Source: Microbacterium sp. AG1240 (GTDB taxonomy: Bacteria; Actinomycetota; Actinomycetes; Actinomycetales; Microbacteriaceae). From it: a DNA stretch of 64,000 bases. A program made the translations under genes and the position numbers. Shown piece by piece: positions 33,723 to 43,793 of the stretch. Each line of letters begins with the position of its first letter. The stretch's first letter is position 1. The stretch spans positions 248,001-312,000 of the forward strand of contig NZ_RBXJ01000002.1 in the NCBI RefSeq assembly GCF_003635115.1, given 5' to 3'. Below the pieces are notes generated by a model that saw only the letters and a program-made list of their open reading frames with translations, had not been told where the DNA came from and searched no databases.

Positions 33723-34726
33723 CGATCGCCGAGTCGCCGGTCGAGCCGGAGGTCGCCGAGCCGGACGCCGCGCCCCCCGCGAAGAAGGGTCGGGTCCGGC
33801 CCCCCGCTCCGCCGAAGCCGCCGCGCACCCCGCGGCCGCCCCGCAGGCCGCCCGTCCCACCGCGGGTGCGCCCGCCCCTCACCCGCGGCGAGGCTCTCGC
33901 GCGGAGCATCGCGGCCACGGTCGCGCTGATGCTCCTCATGTTCGTGCTGAATCTCACGGTGTTCAGCCACCTCCAGCACCACGTCTCCCAGCAGCGGTTG
34001 TCCGACGAGTTCCGTCTGCAGCTGCAGGCGGGCACCGCCCCGGTCAGCGAGGGCACCTTCGACGACATGATGCTGGCGGACGGCGCGCCGGTCGCGATCA
34101 TGGAGATCCCCAGCATCGGGTTCTACGACGTCGTCGTGGAGGGCTCGTCCTCCGCCGAGACGGCCCTGGGTGTCGCCCATCGCCGCGACACGGTGCTGCC
34201 GGGTCAGGCGGGAGTGAGCTACCTCATGGCACGCGCGGCAGCGTTCGGGGGTCCGTTCTCGGTGATCCCGTCGCTCGATCCCGGCGAGACGATCCTCGTC
34301 CGTACCGGGCAGGGGCTGCAGACGTTCGAGGTGATCGGAGTGAGGTACGCCGGCGACCCGACGCCGCCCAACCTCGTCCCGGGCGAGAGCAGGCTCATCC
34401 TGCAGACCTCGCGGGGAGCCCCCTACGTCCCGTCGGGGATCGTCTACGTCGATGCCCGCCTCGTCTCGGACGCGCAGCCGGCCGGTGCACGCATGACGAC
34501 GCCGGGACTGCTCCCACCCGAAGACAGGGCGATGGCCACCGACACGACGACGGTGTGGGCGCTCGTGTTCGCCCTGCAGTTCCTCATCGCCGTCGAGATC
34601 GCCGCGGTGTGGTCGTTCCGGCGGTTCGGTTCCCAGAAGACGTGGATCGTCTTCGTTCCCGTGCTCGCGCTGTCTGGATTCCTCATCGCCGACCAGGTGA
34701 TGCGCCTGCTGCCCAATCTCCTCTGA
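33719..34726 (+). CDS. Sortase-fold membrane protein lacking catalytic residues
   Basis: About 335 residues. A Pro/Arg/Lys-rich cytoplasmic N-terminus (1-55), a membrane helix (~66-85), a sortase-like beta-barrel (~100-255), then two more helices (~280-300, ~312-330). The barrel shows the sortase order: '[20 protein letters not shown]' follows the place of the catalytic His, but that place reads '[10 protein letters not shown]' (Arg172, no His). The usual TLxTC reads 'LILQTS' (Ser231 for Cys), and the Arg expected 9 residues later is Gly240. All three catalytic residues are gone, so transpeptidation is not expected. Overlaps its upstream neighbour by 4 bases and precedes pstB by 23. Confidence 0.72.
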   Translation: MTIAESPVEPEVAEPDAAPPAKKGRVRPPAPPKPPRTPRPPRRPPVPPRVRPPLTRGEALARSIAATVALMLLMFVLNLTVFSHLQHHVSQQRLSDEFRLQLQAGTAPVSEGTFDDMMLADGAPVAIMEIPSIGFYDVVVEGSSSAETALGVAHRRDTVLPGQAGVSYLMARAAAFGGPFSVIPSLDPGETILVRTGQGLQTFEVIGVRYAGDPTPPNLVPGESRLILQTSRGAPYVPSGIVYVDARLVSDAQPAGARMTTPGLLPPEDRAMATDTTTVWALVFALQFLIAVEIAAVWSFRRFGSQKTWIVFVPVLALSGFLIADQVMRLLPNLL

Positions 34727-34749
34727 CCACCCCGAAGGAAGCCGTCACC

Positions 34750-35685
34750 ATGTCCGACGACATCACGACCGTGATCGATCCGGTGCCCGAGTCGCGCCGG
34801 AGCGACTCCACGCGGCTCCGCCGCGACCAGGCGGGCTACGTCCCCGCCCCCTCGACGTCGGACTATCCCGCGGCGTCCCTGCCGGCGGTGCCCGCCTTGC
34901 CGGCCGAGCCCCTCGCCTCCCTCCAGGCGAACGCGATCACGGCGTGGTTCGGCGATCACCAGGTTCTCGACCGCGTCTCGCTGACGATGCCCGCCGGGCA
35001 GGTCACGGCCCTCATCGGGCCGTCCGGATGCGGCAAGTCGACCTTCTTGCGCATCCTGAACCGCATGCACGAGCTCGTGCCCTCGGCCTCGCTCGCGGGG
35101 GAGGTGCTGCTCGACGGCGTCGACATCTACGACGCGAGCCGCAAGCTCACCGAGGCGCGGCGCGACATCGGGATGGTGTTCCAGAAGCCGAACCCGTTCC
35201 CGGCGATGTCGATCTACGACAACGTCATCGCGGGCCTGAAACTCACCGGTGTGCGGGCCTCTCGCGACGAGAAGGACTACCTCGTCGAACGGTCCCTCAC
35301 CAGCGCGGGACTGTGGAAAGAGGTCAAAGACCGCCTGCGCGCGCCGGGCGGCGGCCTCTCGGGCGGCCAGCAGCAGCGTCTGTGCATCGCTCGGTCGCTC
35401 GCCATCAAACCAAAGGTGCTGCTGATGGACGAGCCGTGCTCCGCTCTCGATCCCACCTCGACGCGCGTCATCGAAGAGACGATGGGCGAGCTGCAGAAGG
35501 AGGTGACGATCGTGATCGTCACGCACAACATGCAGCAGGCGCAGCGCGTGTCGCAGCAGTGCGCGTTCTTCCTGGCGTCGCAGGGGCAACCGGGTCACAT
35601 CGTCGAGCACGGTGACACCGAGGCGATGTTCGGCGCCCCGATCGACCCGCGCACCTACGACTACGTCAACGGCCGCTTCGGGTAG
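34750..35685 (+). CDS. pstB: Phosphate ABC transporter ATPase PstB, N-terminally extended
   Basis: About 311 residues. Walker A '[11 protein letters not shown]' (~94), Q-loop '[11 protein letters not shown]', signature '[16 protein letters not shown]' (~203), Walker B '[13 protein letters not shown]', switch His in 'VTHNMQQ'. A standard PstB is ~255 residues; here ~55 extra residues at the start include '[17 protein letters not shown]', which recalls the PstA N-terminus 'TTTTTVIDPLEARWS'. GAAGGAAG lies 7 bases before the ATG. It powers uptake through PstCA, although its gene is 9.8 kb away from pstA. Confidence 0.95.
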   Translation: MSDDITTVIDPVPESRRSDSTRLRRDQAGYVPAPSTSDYPAASLPAVPALPAEPLASLQANAITAWFGDHQVLDRVSLTMPAGQVTALIGPSGCGKSTFLRILNRMHELVPSASLAGEVLLDGVDIYDASRKLTEARRDIGMVFQKPNPFPAMSIYDNVIAGLKLTGVRASRDEKDYLVERSLTSAGLWKEVKDRLRAPGGGLSGGQQQRLCIARSLAIKPKVLLMDEPCSALDPTSTRVIEETMGELQKEVTIVIVTHNMQQAQRVSQQCAFFLASQGQPGHIVEHGDTEAMFGAPIDPRTYDYVNGRFG

Positions 35686-35708
35686 ACGTGCACGCGGGTG
35701 CGACAGCG

Positions 35709-35737
35709 CCGCATCCGGTCCCTACGGCCGGATGCGG
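35709..35737. terminator. Hairpin between convergent pstB and exporter genes
   Basis: CCGCATCCGG and CCGGATGCGG pair over 10 bp with a 9-base loop; the stem reaches into the 3' end of the exporter gene. It may end transcripts from both sides; no T-run. Confidence 0.45.
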
Positions 35738-37119
35738 GCGCGCGTGCGGGTGACGCTGCGCAGCGTCGCGCGCACCGGCGCGCCGATGTAGAGGCCGAGC
35801 GAAGCGCCCACGGCGAGGCTCACGCCGATGATGCCCGCGCCCACGAGGGTGGTGAGGCCCGTGAAGAGCTCCGCCGTGTTATCGCCCGACTCCACGACGC
35901 CCAGGAGCCCGCGGAAGACCGCGGCTCCGGGCACCATCGGCAGGATCGCGGCGGTCGTGATGGCGACCGACGGCACGTGCAGGCGATAGGCGACGACCAC
36001 CCCCACGAAGCTCCCGACGAACGCGCCGACGCCGCTGGCGGCGGCCGTGTCGAATCCGATGGCGGATGCGGCGACGTAACCGAACCACGCCAGCAGGCTC
36101 AGTAGAGCGCTGACGATGATGATGCGGCTGCGGGCTCCGTTGAACACGGCCACGGCGATCGCGATGAGGGCAGCTCCGGCGAACTGCAGGCCCACCGGCC
36201 CGAGGGGGAGTGCCATGCTCGGCGGTGCCATGCCGAAGCCGATGACGCGGGCGGTCTCGAGACCGGCGAGGATGCCGATGACGACGCCCAGGGTCTGCGT
36301 GATGAGTTCGAGGATGCGGCCGGTCGCCGTGAGGGCGAAGCCGTCGATGGCATCCTGGGCGGCCCCGACGACGGTGAGGCCCGCGAGCATCAGCACGATC
36401 CCCGAGGCCACGATGACCGAGGGGCGGATCGATTGCGCCATCTCCCACCCGGTCTCGGCGAGCAGCGGCGACAGCGCGGCGAACAGCGTCAGCACGAACG
36501 CCCCGGCGATCTGGCTGAAGAAGAACGGCACCTTCGCCCGCGCGAGGCCGAACTGCGTGAGGGCGGCCAGGCCGGCGGCGATGAAGGCGAGCAGGATGAG
36601 CAGCCAGTTCGCCCCGAACATCACGGCGACGCCGACGGCGAGCAGGGCCTGCGCGAGAATCACCACGGGCGGGCGGTAGCGGAACGGCGTGCGGCGGATC
36701 TCGCGATACCGCGAGACCGCCCCGTCGAGGTCGAGACCCCCGTCGATCTCGGCCACGAGCGCCTGCAGGCGCAGGAGTCGCTCGTGGTCGGGCGCCGATC
36801 CGCGCACCACCCTCATCAGGGTGAGCGGCTGCGCGGCGTCACTGCGGTGGTGGGCGACGGTGATCGAGTTGTACGTGACGTCGACGTGCACCGGGTCGAG
36901 ACCGTAGACGGCACTGACCCGCACGATCGTGAGGGTGGTGTCGCTCGCCGTGGCCCCGGACACCAGCATCGACTCGCCGATGCGGATCGCGAGATCGAGG
37001 ATGCGCACTCCGAGCGCGTCGTCGATGATCGGGAGCACCGCGGTCATCTGCGCGTCGGACGGATCGGAGCGGACCAGTCCGGTCAAGGAGGAGAGGAGTC
37101 CTCGGCGTCGTTGCTGCAC
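35722..37119 (-). CDS. Threonine/serine exporter (ThrE family)
   Basis: The 465-residue protein has an N-terminal soluble ThrE domain (~25-150; '[20 protein letters not shown]') and about ten membrane helices in two groups (ThrE/DUF1212 and ThrB-like). Homologues such as Corynebacterium ThrE export threonine and serine. GGAG lies 7 bases before the GTG. It diverges from lysC, the first enzyme of the threonine branch, which may be meaningful for export of surplus. Confidence 0.87.
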   Translation of the reverse strand: MQQRRRGLLSSLTGLVRSDPSDAQMTAVLPIIDDALGVRILDLAIRIGESMLVSGATASDTTLTIVRVSAVYGLDPVHVDVTYNSITVAHHRSDAAQPLTLMRVVRGSAPDHERLLRLQALVAEIDGGLDLDGAVSRYREIRRTPFRYRPPVVILAQALLAVGVAVMFGANWLLILLAFIAAGLAALTQFGLARAKVPFFFSQIAGAFVLTLFAALSPLLAETGWEMAQSIRPSVIVASGIVLMLAGLTVVGAAQDAIDGFALTATGRILELITQTLGVVIGILAGLETARVIGFGMAPPSMALPLGPVGLQFAGAALIAIAVAVFNGARSRIIIVSALLSLLAWFGYVAASAIGFDTAAASGVGAFVGSFVGVVVAYRLHVPSVAITTAAILPMVPGAAVFRGLLGVVESGDNTAELFTGLTTLVGAGIIGVSLAVGASLGLYIGAPVRATLRSVTRTRARIRP

Positions 37120-37255
37120 GTGGATCTCCGTTCATCGGGTGGGCGCTGCGCATTCTTCGGCCTCACGAGCGCCACCGCCCCTCCAGTCTACGAGCCGCGC
37201 CCGGCGTCGAAACGGCCGCCCCCGTCACATGGCGGGCGCGGCATCCGGGGCTCCC

Positions 37256-37261
37256 TAGAAT
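37256..37261 (+). promoter_or_regulatory. -10 element of lysC promoter
   Basis: TAGAAT about 48 bases before the ATG, identical to the -10 in front of asd. No good -35 is visible. The rest of 37120-37308 holds no other element I recognise. Confidence 0.5.
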
Positions 37262-37308
37262 GGCGGGGTGGGCGCAGCATCCGCCCGTTCGTTCCCGGGA
37301 GTTCCCTC

Positions 37309-38595
37309 ATGGCGCTGATCGTCCAGAAGTACGGCGGATCCTCCGTCGCCGACGCCGAGAGCATCAAGCGCGTCGCCAAGCGCATCGTCGACGCCCGCCG
37401 CGCCGGGCACGAGGTCGTCGTCGCGGTGAGCGCGATGGGCGACACCACCGACGAACTGCTCGATCTCGCGCAGCAGGTGGCGCCGATCCCCGCGCCGCGT
37501 GAGCTCGACATGCTGCTCTCCAGCGGGGAGCGCATCTCGATGGCGCTGCTGGCGATGGCCATCCACTCGATGGGGTTCGAAGCGCGCTCGTTCACGGGCA
37601 GCCAGGCCGGCATGATCACCGACGCCACCCACGGCGCCGCCCGCATCGTCGACGTCACCCCGATCCGCCTGCGCGAGGCCCTCGACGAGGGTGCGATCGT
37701 CATCGTCGCCGGCTTCCAGGGCTTCAACCGCGACACCCGCGACATCACCACGCTCGGCCGCGGCGGCTCCGACACGACCGCCGTCGCGCTCGCCGCGGCG
37801 CTGAGCGCCGACGTCTGCGAGATCTACAGCGACGTCGACGGCATCTTCACCGCCGACCCGCGCGTCGTGCCGAAGGCGCGCAAGCTCTCGCGCGTCTCGA
37901 GCGAAGAGATGCTCGAGCTCGCCGCCAACGGCGCCAAGGTCCTCTATATCCGCGCCGTGGAATACGCCCGCCGTCACGGCGTGCTGATCCACGCCCGATC
38001 CACGTTCAGCTCGAGCGAGGGCACCTGGGTGCTCGACCGTTCGCGCCACCACGAACTCGTCCCCGAGGGAGAAGAGATGGAAGAGCCCATCGTCGCCGGT
38101 GTCGCCACCGACCTGAGCCAGGCCAAGATCACCGTCATCGGTGTGCCCGACGTTCCCGGCAAGGCCGCCGACATCTTCAAGATCGTCGCGAAGTCGGGTG
38201 CGAACGTCGACATGATCGTGCAGAACGTGTCGGCGGCGGCGACCAGCCGTACCGACATCTCGTTCACCCTGCCCAAGACCGACGCGACCACCGCCCTCAA
38301 GGCGCTCGCCGCCGAGCAGTCCGAGGTCGGGTTCGAGAACCTCGTCCACGACGACCAGATCGGCAAGCTCTCGGTCGTCGGTGCGGGCATGCGCACGCAC
38401 TCGGGCGTCTCGGCGACGCTCTTCGAGGCCCTGAGCCTCACCGGCGTCAACATCGAGATGATCTCGACCTCCGAGATCCGCATCTCGGTCGTGCTGCGCG
38501 GCGACGACCTCGCCGAGGCGGCGCGCGTCGTGCACACGGCCTACGGGCTCGACGGCGACACCGACGCCACGGTGCACGCCGGCACGGGTCGCTGA
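37309..38595 (+). CDS. lysC: Aspartate kinase
   Basis: About 428 residues. The kinase domain starts '[19 protein letters not shown]' and has '[16 protein letters not shown]'; two ACT domains lie in the last ~170 residues. It phosphorylates aspartate at the entry to lysine, threonine, methionine and diaminopimelate synthesis. The actinobacterial alpha/beta arrangement is kept: an internal ATG at 38077 with its own GAGGGAG site would give a ~172-residue beta subunit. GGGAG precedes the first ATG. Its usual partner asd lies 6.8 kb downstream, beyond an inserted leftward gene group. Confidence 0.97.
   Translation: MALIVQKYGGSSVADAESIKRVAKRIVDARRAGHEVVVAVSAMGDTTDELLDLAQQVAPIPAPRELDMLLSSGERISMALLAMAIHSMGFEARSFTGSQAGMITDATHGAARIVDVTPIRLREALDEGAIVIVAGFQGFNRDTRDITTLGRGGSDTTAVALAAALSADVCEIYSDVDGIFTADPRVVPKARKLSRVSSEEMLELAANGAKVLYIRAVEYARRHGVLIHARSTFSSSEGTWVLDRSRHHELVPEGEEMEEPIVAGVATDLSQAKITVIGVPDVPGKAADIFKIVAKSGANVDMIVQNVSAAATSRTDISFTLPKTDATTALKALAAEQSEVGFENLVHDDQIGKLSVVGAGMRTHSGVSATLFEALSLTGVNIEMISTSEIRISVVLRGDDLAEAARVVHTAYGLDGDTDATVHAGTGR
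38077..38595 (+). other. Internal translation start for aspartate kinase beta subunit
   Basis: ATG 38077 is in frame with lysC, has GAGGGAGAAGAG directly upstream, and begins '[19 protein letters not shown]', the same place where the Corynebacterium beta subunit begins. The product would hold only the regulatory ACT domains. Confidence 0.6.
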
Positions 38596-38610
38596 CGCCG
38601 CATCCCGCGG

Positions 38611-38691
38611 TCTTCGGCGTAGGAGAAGCGTCGGGCGTAGGCCGATTCGCCGAGAATCCTCCTACGCTCGGCGCATCTCCTACGCCCGAGA
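38611..38691. repeat. 81-bp palindromic repeat, copy 1 (after lysC)
   Basis: Imperfect hairpin with ~26-bp arms (GGCGTAGGAGAAGCG... and ...GCATCTCCTACGCC) around a loop holding GAATCCT. A related copy of the same length and orientation lies at 45248-45328. Arm bases that differ between copies do so in pairs, keeping the stem. Confidence 0.7.
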
Positions 38692-38697
38692 CGGCGC

Positions 38698-40308
38698 TCA
38701 GGCGCGCGCGGCTCCGGGGATCGCTCCGAGCAGCTCGCGGGTGTAGTCGTGACCGGGTGCGGCGAAGATCTGCCGGGCGTCGGCCTGCTCCACGATGCGG
38801 CCGTCCTTCATGACGGCGATGCGGTCCGAGACCTGCCGGATGACGCCGAGGTCGTGCGAGATGAACAGGTAGGTGAGTCCGTGCTCGGCCTGCAGGTCGA
38901 CGAGCAGCTGCAGCACCTGCTCCTGCACCGACACGTCGAGCGCCGACACCGGTTCGTCGAGCACGACGAGCTCGGGGCGGAGCGCGAGAGCGCGCGCGAT
39001 CGCGACGCGCTGGCGCTGACCGCCCGATAGCTCCGTAGGCCGCCGGGAGAGCAGCTCCGGCGCGAGGCGCACGTCGGCGAGCAGACCCCGGACGGCTGCG
39101 GAACGCTCGGAGCGCGAGACGCCGAACGCCTGCAGCGGCTCGGCGACGATCCGCTCGACCGTCATGCGCGGGTCGAGCGATCCGAACGGGTTCTGATAGA
39201 CGACCTGGATGCGGCGTCGGAGCTGTCGCAGCGCCGAACCGGCGAGGTCGGTGATGTCGGTGCCGTCGAAGGTGACGGTGCCGGCGTCGGACGAGACGAT
39301 GCGCGCGACCATCCGCGCGGTCGTGCTCTTGCCCGACCCCGATTCGCCGACGAGCGAGAACGTCGACCCGCGCGGCACGTCGAACTCGACCGCCTCGACG
39401 GCGCGCACCGCCTGTGCTCCGCTGCCGTAGGTCTTGGCGAGCCCGACGACCGACAGGAGCGGAGCGTCGCCGTCGGGGGCCTCCGCGGTGCGCGGGGCAA
39501 CGGTCGGCGTCAGCCGCCGCGCGTTGAGCCCGGGGGCGGCGGCGACCAGCCTCTGCGTGTACGGGTGCGAGGGCGACGACAGCACCGACGCGGCGGTTCC
39601 GCTCTCGACGATCTGCCCCTTCTCGACCACGACGATGCGGTCGGCCCGGTCGGCGGCGACGGCGAGGTCGTGGGTGACCAGCAGCACGGCGGTGCCGTGG
39701 GCCGACGCCAGCGACTGCATCCGATCGAGCACGTGGCGCTGCACGGTGGCGTCGAGGGCGCTCGTGGGCTCGTCGGCGATCACGAGGGCGGGCTCGCACG
39801 ACCACGCGATACCGATGAGCACGCGCTGTCGCAGGCCGCCCGAGAGTTCGTGCGGGTACTGCCCCGCACGTCGCTCCGGGTCGGGGATGCCGACTTCGCC
39901 GAGGATCTCGACCGCCCTGGCCGCAGCATCCTTCTTCGACAGGTCGCGGTGACGGCGCAGCGTCTCGGCGATCTGCTCGCCGACGCGCATGAGCGGGTTG
40001 AGGCTGTGCGAGGGGTCCTGCGGCACGAAGCCGATGCGTTTGCCACGGATACGGCGGAGCGCGGCCGGCCGCGCACGACCGAGGTCGTGTCCCTCGAACC
40101 GGATCTCGCCCGCGCGCACGCGAGCCTGCGTCGGGAGGAGCTGCACGATCGCATGGGCGATCGTGCTCTTGCCCGACCCCGACTCGCCGACCACGGCCAC
40201 GATCTCGGCCGGAGCGATCTCGAGGTCGACGCCGCGGAGGGCCGGCGTGACGCGGCGGCCCTGGCCGTAGTCGACGCGGAGTCCGGTCACGGACAGCAGA
40301 GCGGTCAT
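38698..40308 (-). CDS. Fused dipeptide/oligopeptide ABC transporter ATPase (DppD-DppF type)
   Basis: About 536 residues with two complete ATP-binding domains: Walker A 'GESGSGKSTIAHA' (~43) and 'GESGSGKSTTARM' (~325), signatures 'LSGGLRQRVLIG' (~155) and 'LSGGQRQRVAIA' (~430), and Walker B 'VIADEPTSALD' and 'VVLDEPVSALD'. It powers the permeases encoded just upstream. ATG 40308 overlaps the permease stop by 4 bases; longer frames upstream would overlap that gene. Substrate likely peptides or a related small molecule. Confidence 0.92.
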   Translation of the reverse strand: MTALLSVTGLRVDYGQGRRVTPALRGVDLEIAPAEIVAVVGESGSGKSTIAHAIVQLLPTQARVRAGEIRFEGHDLGRARPAALRRIRGKRIGFVPQDPSHSLNPLMRVGEQIAETLRRHRDLSKKDAAARAVEILGEVGIPDPERRAGQYPHELSGGLRQRVLIGIAWSCEPALVIADEPTSALDATVQRHVLDRMQSLASAHGTAVLLVTHDLAVAADRADRIVVVEKGQIVESGTAASVLSSPSHPYTQRLVAAAPGLNARRLTPTVAPRTAEAPDGDAPLLSVVGLAKTYGSGAQAVRAVEAVEFDVPRGSTFSLVGESGSGKSTTARMVARIVSSDAGTVTFDGTDITDLAGSALRQLRRRIQVVYQNPFGSLDPRMTVERIVAEPLQAFGVSRSERSAAVRGLLADVRLAPELLSRRPTELSGGQRQRVAIARALALRPELVVLDEPVSALDVSVQEQVLQLLVDLQAEHGLTYLFISHDLGVIRQVSDRIAVMKDGRIVEQADARQIFAAPGHDYTRELLGAIPGAARA

Positions 40309-41102
40309 CGGGTTCCTCCGATCGAGCGCGAGACCTGGTTGACCGCGAGCACGATCGCGAGGATCACGACACCCGGGAGCAGGCTGAGCCACGGTGCGGT
40401 GGCGACGAAATCGCGGCCCGCCGAGACGAGCGCCCCCCACTCGGGCGCCGGAGGCTGCGCCCCGAAGCCGAGGAAGCTCAGCGCCGACACCGCGAGGATC
40501 GCCAGCGCCAGCTCGAGAGCGGCCATCGCGATGATCGGGCGGGCGGCGTTGGGGAGCACGTGGCGCACGAGGATCGTGGGGCCGCGGACGCCGAGCGTGC
40601 GTGCGGCCTCGATGTACTCCTCGCCGCGCACACGCAGCACCTGCGAGCGCATGACGCGGGCGAACGAGCCGGCGGTGCCGAGGCCCACCCCGAGCGCGAT
40701 GGACAGCGGACCGAAGCCGAGCGAGGCGACGACGATGAGGGCGAGCAGGATGCCGGGGATGGCGATGAGCACGTCGACGAACCGCATGGCGATGAAATCG
40801 ACGGCGCCGCCGACGTACCCGGTGACGAGGCCGATGATCGACCCGACGACCACGCCGCCGACGACGGCCAGCCCGGCGGCGAACAGCGACAGCCGCGCGC
40901 CGTAGACCACGCGCGAGAACACGTCGCGAGCGAGGTGGTCGGTGCCGAAGAGGTGCTCGGGCGAGGGAGGTGCGAGGCGCGCCGTGCCGACGGAGTCGAA
41001 CGGGTCGTAGGGGGCGAGCAGCTCCGGCGCGATCAGGGCCGCGGCCGTGAGCGCCAGCACGAGGATCGCGAGGATGAGGGCGGGCTTGCGCAGAACGGTC
41101 AT
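40305..41102 (-). CDS. Peptide ABC transporter permease, DppC type
   Basis: About 265 residues, six hydrophobic segments, N-terminal 'APYDPFDSVGTARLAPPSPE' before 'FGTDHLARDVFSRVVYGAR', and the permease loop 'EYIEAARTLGVRGPTILVRH'. This matches the DppC/OppC half of peptide importers. It starts 4 bases inside the DppB-type gene end (ATGA) and overlaps the ATPase gene. Confidence 0.92.
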   Translation of the reverse strand: MTVLRKPALILAILVLALTAAALIAPELLAPYDPFDSVGTARLAPPSPEHLFGTDHLARDVFSRVVYGARLSLFAAGLAVVGGVVVGSIIGLVTGYVGGAVDFIAMRFVDVLIAIPGILLALIVVASLGFGPLSIALGVGLGTAGSFARVMRSQVLRVRGEEYIEAARTLGVRGPTILVRHVLPNAARPIIAMAALELALAILAVSALSFLGFGAQPPAPEWGALVSAGRDFVATAPWLSLLPGVVILAIVLAVNQVSRSIGGTR

Positions 41103-42121
41103 CGGGTCGCTCCCTTCCGGCCGACGAGACGCGTACGGGTGCGCGGGTCGATGACGCCGTAGAGGCCGTCGACGACGAGCGTGACGACGGCGTAGACGAG
41201 CGCGACGACGATCACGACGCCCATCACGACATTGATGTCGCGGGCCAGCACCGCGTCGACGGTGAGGCGGCCGATGCCGTCTCGCGAGAAGACGGTCTCC
41301 ACGACCGCGGTGCCCCCGGCGAGATAGCCGATCTGCAGACCGATGATCGTGATCGAGGGGAGGAGCGCATTGCGGAGCACGTGGCGCACCACGACCGTGC
41401 GCTGGGCGAGGCCCTTGGCGTTCGCGGTGAACACGAACGGACTCGCCCCCGCATCGAAGACGGCCGCGGAGAACACCTGGAAGAAGATGGCGGCGGTCGG
41501 CAGCGCCAGGGTGATCCCGGGGAGCACGACGCTGGCGAACCCGTTGGTGCCGGATGCGGGGAACCAGCCGAGCCCGAAGGAGAAGACGGTGATGAGCACG
41601 AGCCCGCTGAGGAAGGCGGGGATCGCGATCCCGAGCGGCGGGATCTGCGCGACGACGTCGCGCATCCAGGCCGGGCGGGCCACGTACGCCCAGACGGTGA
41701 AGGCGAGGGCGATGAGGAAGCCGAGCACGAGGGCGAACAGTGCCACGGCGATCGTGTGCGGGAAGGCGCGCCCGATCATGTCGCCGACCGGCTGGCCGGT
41801 CGCGATGGAGGTGCCGAAATCGCCGCGCACGAGGGCGAAGAGGTTCGAGAAGTACTGCTGCCAGAGCGGACCGTCGAAGCCGTAGCGCGCGCGCAGGGCG
41901 TCGAGCTCGGCGGGATCGGTCGAGGTCGCGTCGCCGCCCCGGAGGGAGAGGGCGGCGAGCACCGGGTCGCCGGGCAGCGCGTGGATCAGCAGGAAGGCGA
42001 CCGTGTAGGTCGCCCAGACCACGAAGAGGCACTGCAGGATCTTCGGGATCAGGAAGCGCGCGACGGATGCCGCCCTGCTTCCTCCGTCCGCTGACGCCAC
42101 GCGCTGCACCGGCTGTGTCAT
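41099..42121 (-). CDS. Peptide ABC transporter permease, DppB type
   Basis: The 340-residue protein has an N-terminal helix with 'LLIHALPGDPVLAAL', then 'YGFDGPLWQQYFSNLFALVRGDFGTS', and the cytoplasmic loop 'NAKGLAQRTVVVRHVLRNAL', the marks of DppB/OppB. It overlaps the binding-protein stop by 1 base and the next permease by 4 bases, so the whole transporter is one operon. Confidence 0.93.
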   Translation of the reverse strand: MTQPVQRVASADGGSRAASVARFLIPKILQCLFVVWATYTVAFLLIHALPGDPVLAALSLRGGDATSTDPAELDALRARYGFDGPLWQQYFSNLFALVRGDFGTSIATGQPVGDMIGRAFPHTIAVALFALVLGFLIALAFTVWAYVARPAWMRDVVAQIPPLGIAIPAFLSGLVLITVFSFGLGWFPASGTNGFASVVLPGITLALPTAAIFFQVFSAAVFDAGASPFVFTANAKGLAQRTVVVRHVLRNALLPSITIIGLQIGYLAGGTAVVETVFSRDGIGRLTVDAVLARDINVVMGVVIVVALVYAVVTLVVDGLYGVIDPRTRTRLVGRKGATR

Positions 42122-43743
42122 CAGTCCGAGACCACCGCGGTGTCGTAGAGGTGCAGGCGGGCGGCCGAGTCGAACGTGATGCCCTCGACACCGGCGCGCG
42201 AGCCGTGCAGCTGCACGGTCTCCAGCGTCGGGATCACGTAGGCGCGCTCGGCGACCATCTGCTGGATCTCGTCGACCAGCTCCTGGCGTGCGGCGGTGTC
42301 GGCGGTCTGCGACTGCTCCTGCAGCAGCGTCTCCAGCTCGGCGTCGTCGACGATGCCCCAGCGCGACTTCGACGCGGTGGACAGGAGCGTCCGCAGGGCG
42401 TCGGGGTCGGTGCGGGTGAGCGCGGCTCCGAGCATGTCGTAGTCGCCCGAGGCGATCGCGCCGAAGAAGTCACCCGAGGAGACCATCTTCAGCTGCAGGT
42501 CGATGCCGACCTTCTTCAGGTCGATCTGGGCGGCTTCGAGCACGTCCTGCGCGTAGAAGGCCGTGACGGTGACGGTGAGCGGCTGGCCGTCCTTCTCGTA
42601 GATCCCGTTCGATCCGAGGGTCCAGCCGTCGTCCTCGAGCAGGGCCTTCGCGCCGTCGGCGTCGTACGCGAGCACGTCGCCAAGGTCTTTGTAGCCGGGG
42701 GTGGAGGAGGTCAGGACGCTCGTCGGCGCCTGGCCGCTGATCGAGCCCGCGATGATGTTGATCTGGTCGCGGTCGAGCCCCTTCGAGATCGCCTGGCGAA
42801 CGGCCTCGTCGCCCAGCGGGCCCCGCGTGGTGTTGATCACGAGGGAGTTGGGAACGCCCGGGTTGGCCTTGGCGTAGAGGTTGTAGTCGCCGGTGCTGAA
42901 GCGCGACTCGTCGACGTACGGCACGTCCTGGATGACGTCGTACTCACCCGACTCGAGGCCGCCGGTGCGCACGCTCGGCTCGGAGATGATCGGGAAGGTC
43001 ACCGAAGACAGGTAGGCCTCGCCCTCGTGCTGACGCAGCTGCGACGCCCAGTCGTAGCCGTCGCGGCGCACCACCTTCACCGAGTCGTTCGGAACGTACG
43101 AGTCGAGAACGAACGGTCCCGTGCCGGCCACCGACGCGCACCGCGTCTCGGCGGGCGCGGCCACCGTCTCGGGCGAGAGGATGCCGAGGGAGATGGTCGT
43201 CGCGCCCTGCTGGAACTGCACGTTCGGGGCGGAGAAGTTCACGGTGAACTCGGTGTCGCTGGTGACGTCGGTGCCCGCGTATCCCGCGAGGTAGCCGTTC
43301 GCCAGCGAGGCGGACGCACCGAGCGCGACGATCGCGTCGAAGTTCGCCGCGACCGCGTCGGAGGTCAGCGGGGTGCCGTCGCTGAAGGTGACGCCGTCGC
43401 GCAGCGTGAACGTGTACGAGGTGAGGTCGTCGCTCACGTCCCACTCGCTGGCCAGCCACGGCACGATCTCGCCGGTGTCGGGGTTCTGGTCCAGCAGCGA
43501 GTCGGTGAGCTGGCGTCCGACGATGAGCGAGGTCGTCACGGACGACTGCTGCGGGTCGATGCAGGTCGGGTCTTCCTTGAGCGCGAAGACGATGTCCTGC
43601 GCGACGTCGGCGCCCGGCGTGGCGGAGGTCTCGGCGGCGCCACCGGCGCAACCGGCGAGGGTGAGGACGGCGAGGCCGGCGATCAGGGGAGCGGCGAGGC
43701 GCCGTCCTCCGCGCGGGTGAGAGACGGGTCGAGGGGTGGTCAC
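42121..43743 (-). CDS. Peptide ABC transporter substrate-binding lipoprotein
   Basis: About 540 residues. The signal ends in a lipobox 'VLTLAGCAGG', so it is a lipoprotein. The mature part is a family 5 extracellular solute-binding protein: 'SDDLTSYTFTLRDGVTFSDG' near residue 105, 'VRQAISKGLDRDQIN' near 295. GTG 43743 is chosen because AGGAGA precedes it; an upstream in-frame ATG would place extra residues before the signal. First gene of the transporter operon after the amidohydrolase. Confidence 0.92.
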   Translation of the reverse strand: MTTPRPVSHPRGGRRLAAPLIAGLAVLTLAGCAGGAAETSATPGADVAQDIVFALKEDPTCIDPQQSSVTTSLIVGRQLTDSLLDQNPDTGEIVPWLASEWDVSDDLTSYTFTLRDGVTFSDGTPLTSDAVAANFDAIVALGASASLANGYLAGYAGTDVTSDTEFTVNFSAPNVQFQQGATTISLGILSPETVAAPAETRCASVAGTGPFVLDSYVPNDSVKVVRRDGYDWASQLRQHEGEAYLSSVTFPIISEPSVRTGGLESGEYDVIQDVPYVDESRFSTGDYNLYAKANPGVPNSLVINTTRGPLGDEAVRQAISKGLDRDQINIIAGSISGQAPTSVLTSSTPGYKDLGDVLAYDADGAKALLEDDGWTLGSNGIYEKDGQPLTVTVTAFYAQDVLEAAQIDLKKVGIDLQLKMVSSGDFFGAIASGDYDMLGAALTRTDPDALRTLLSTASKSRWGIVDDAELETLLQEQSQTADTAARQELVDEIQQMVAERAYVIPTLETVQLHGSRAGVEGITFDSAARLHLYDTAVVSD

Positions 43744-43793
43744 GGGTTCTCCTTCATGGGCGGAACAGGTCAAGCGTGCGAGATCGTGGGGGC

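Noticed and set aside
37120..37308. Lysine riboswitch or attenuator before lysC
   Set aside because: No lysine-aptamer core or leader peptide with Lys/Thr codons is visible; only a -10 box.
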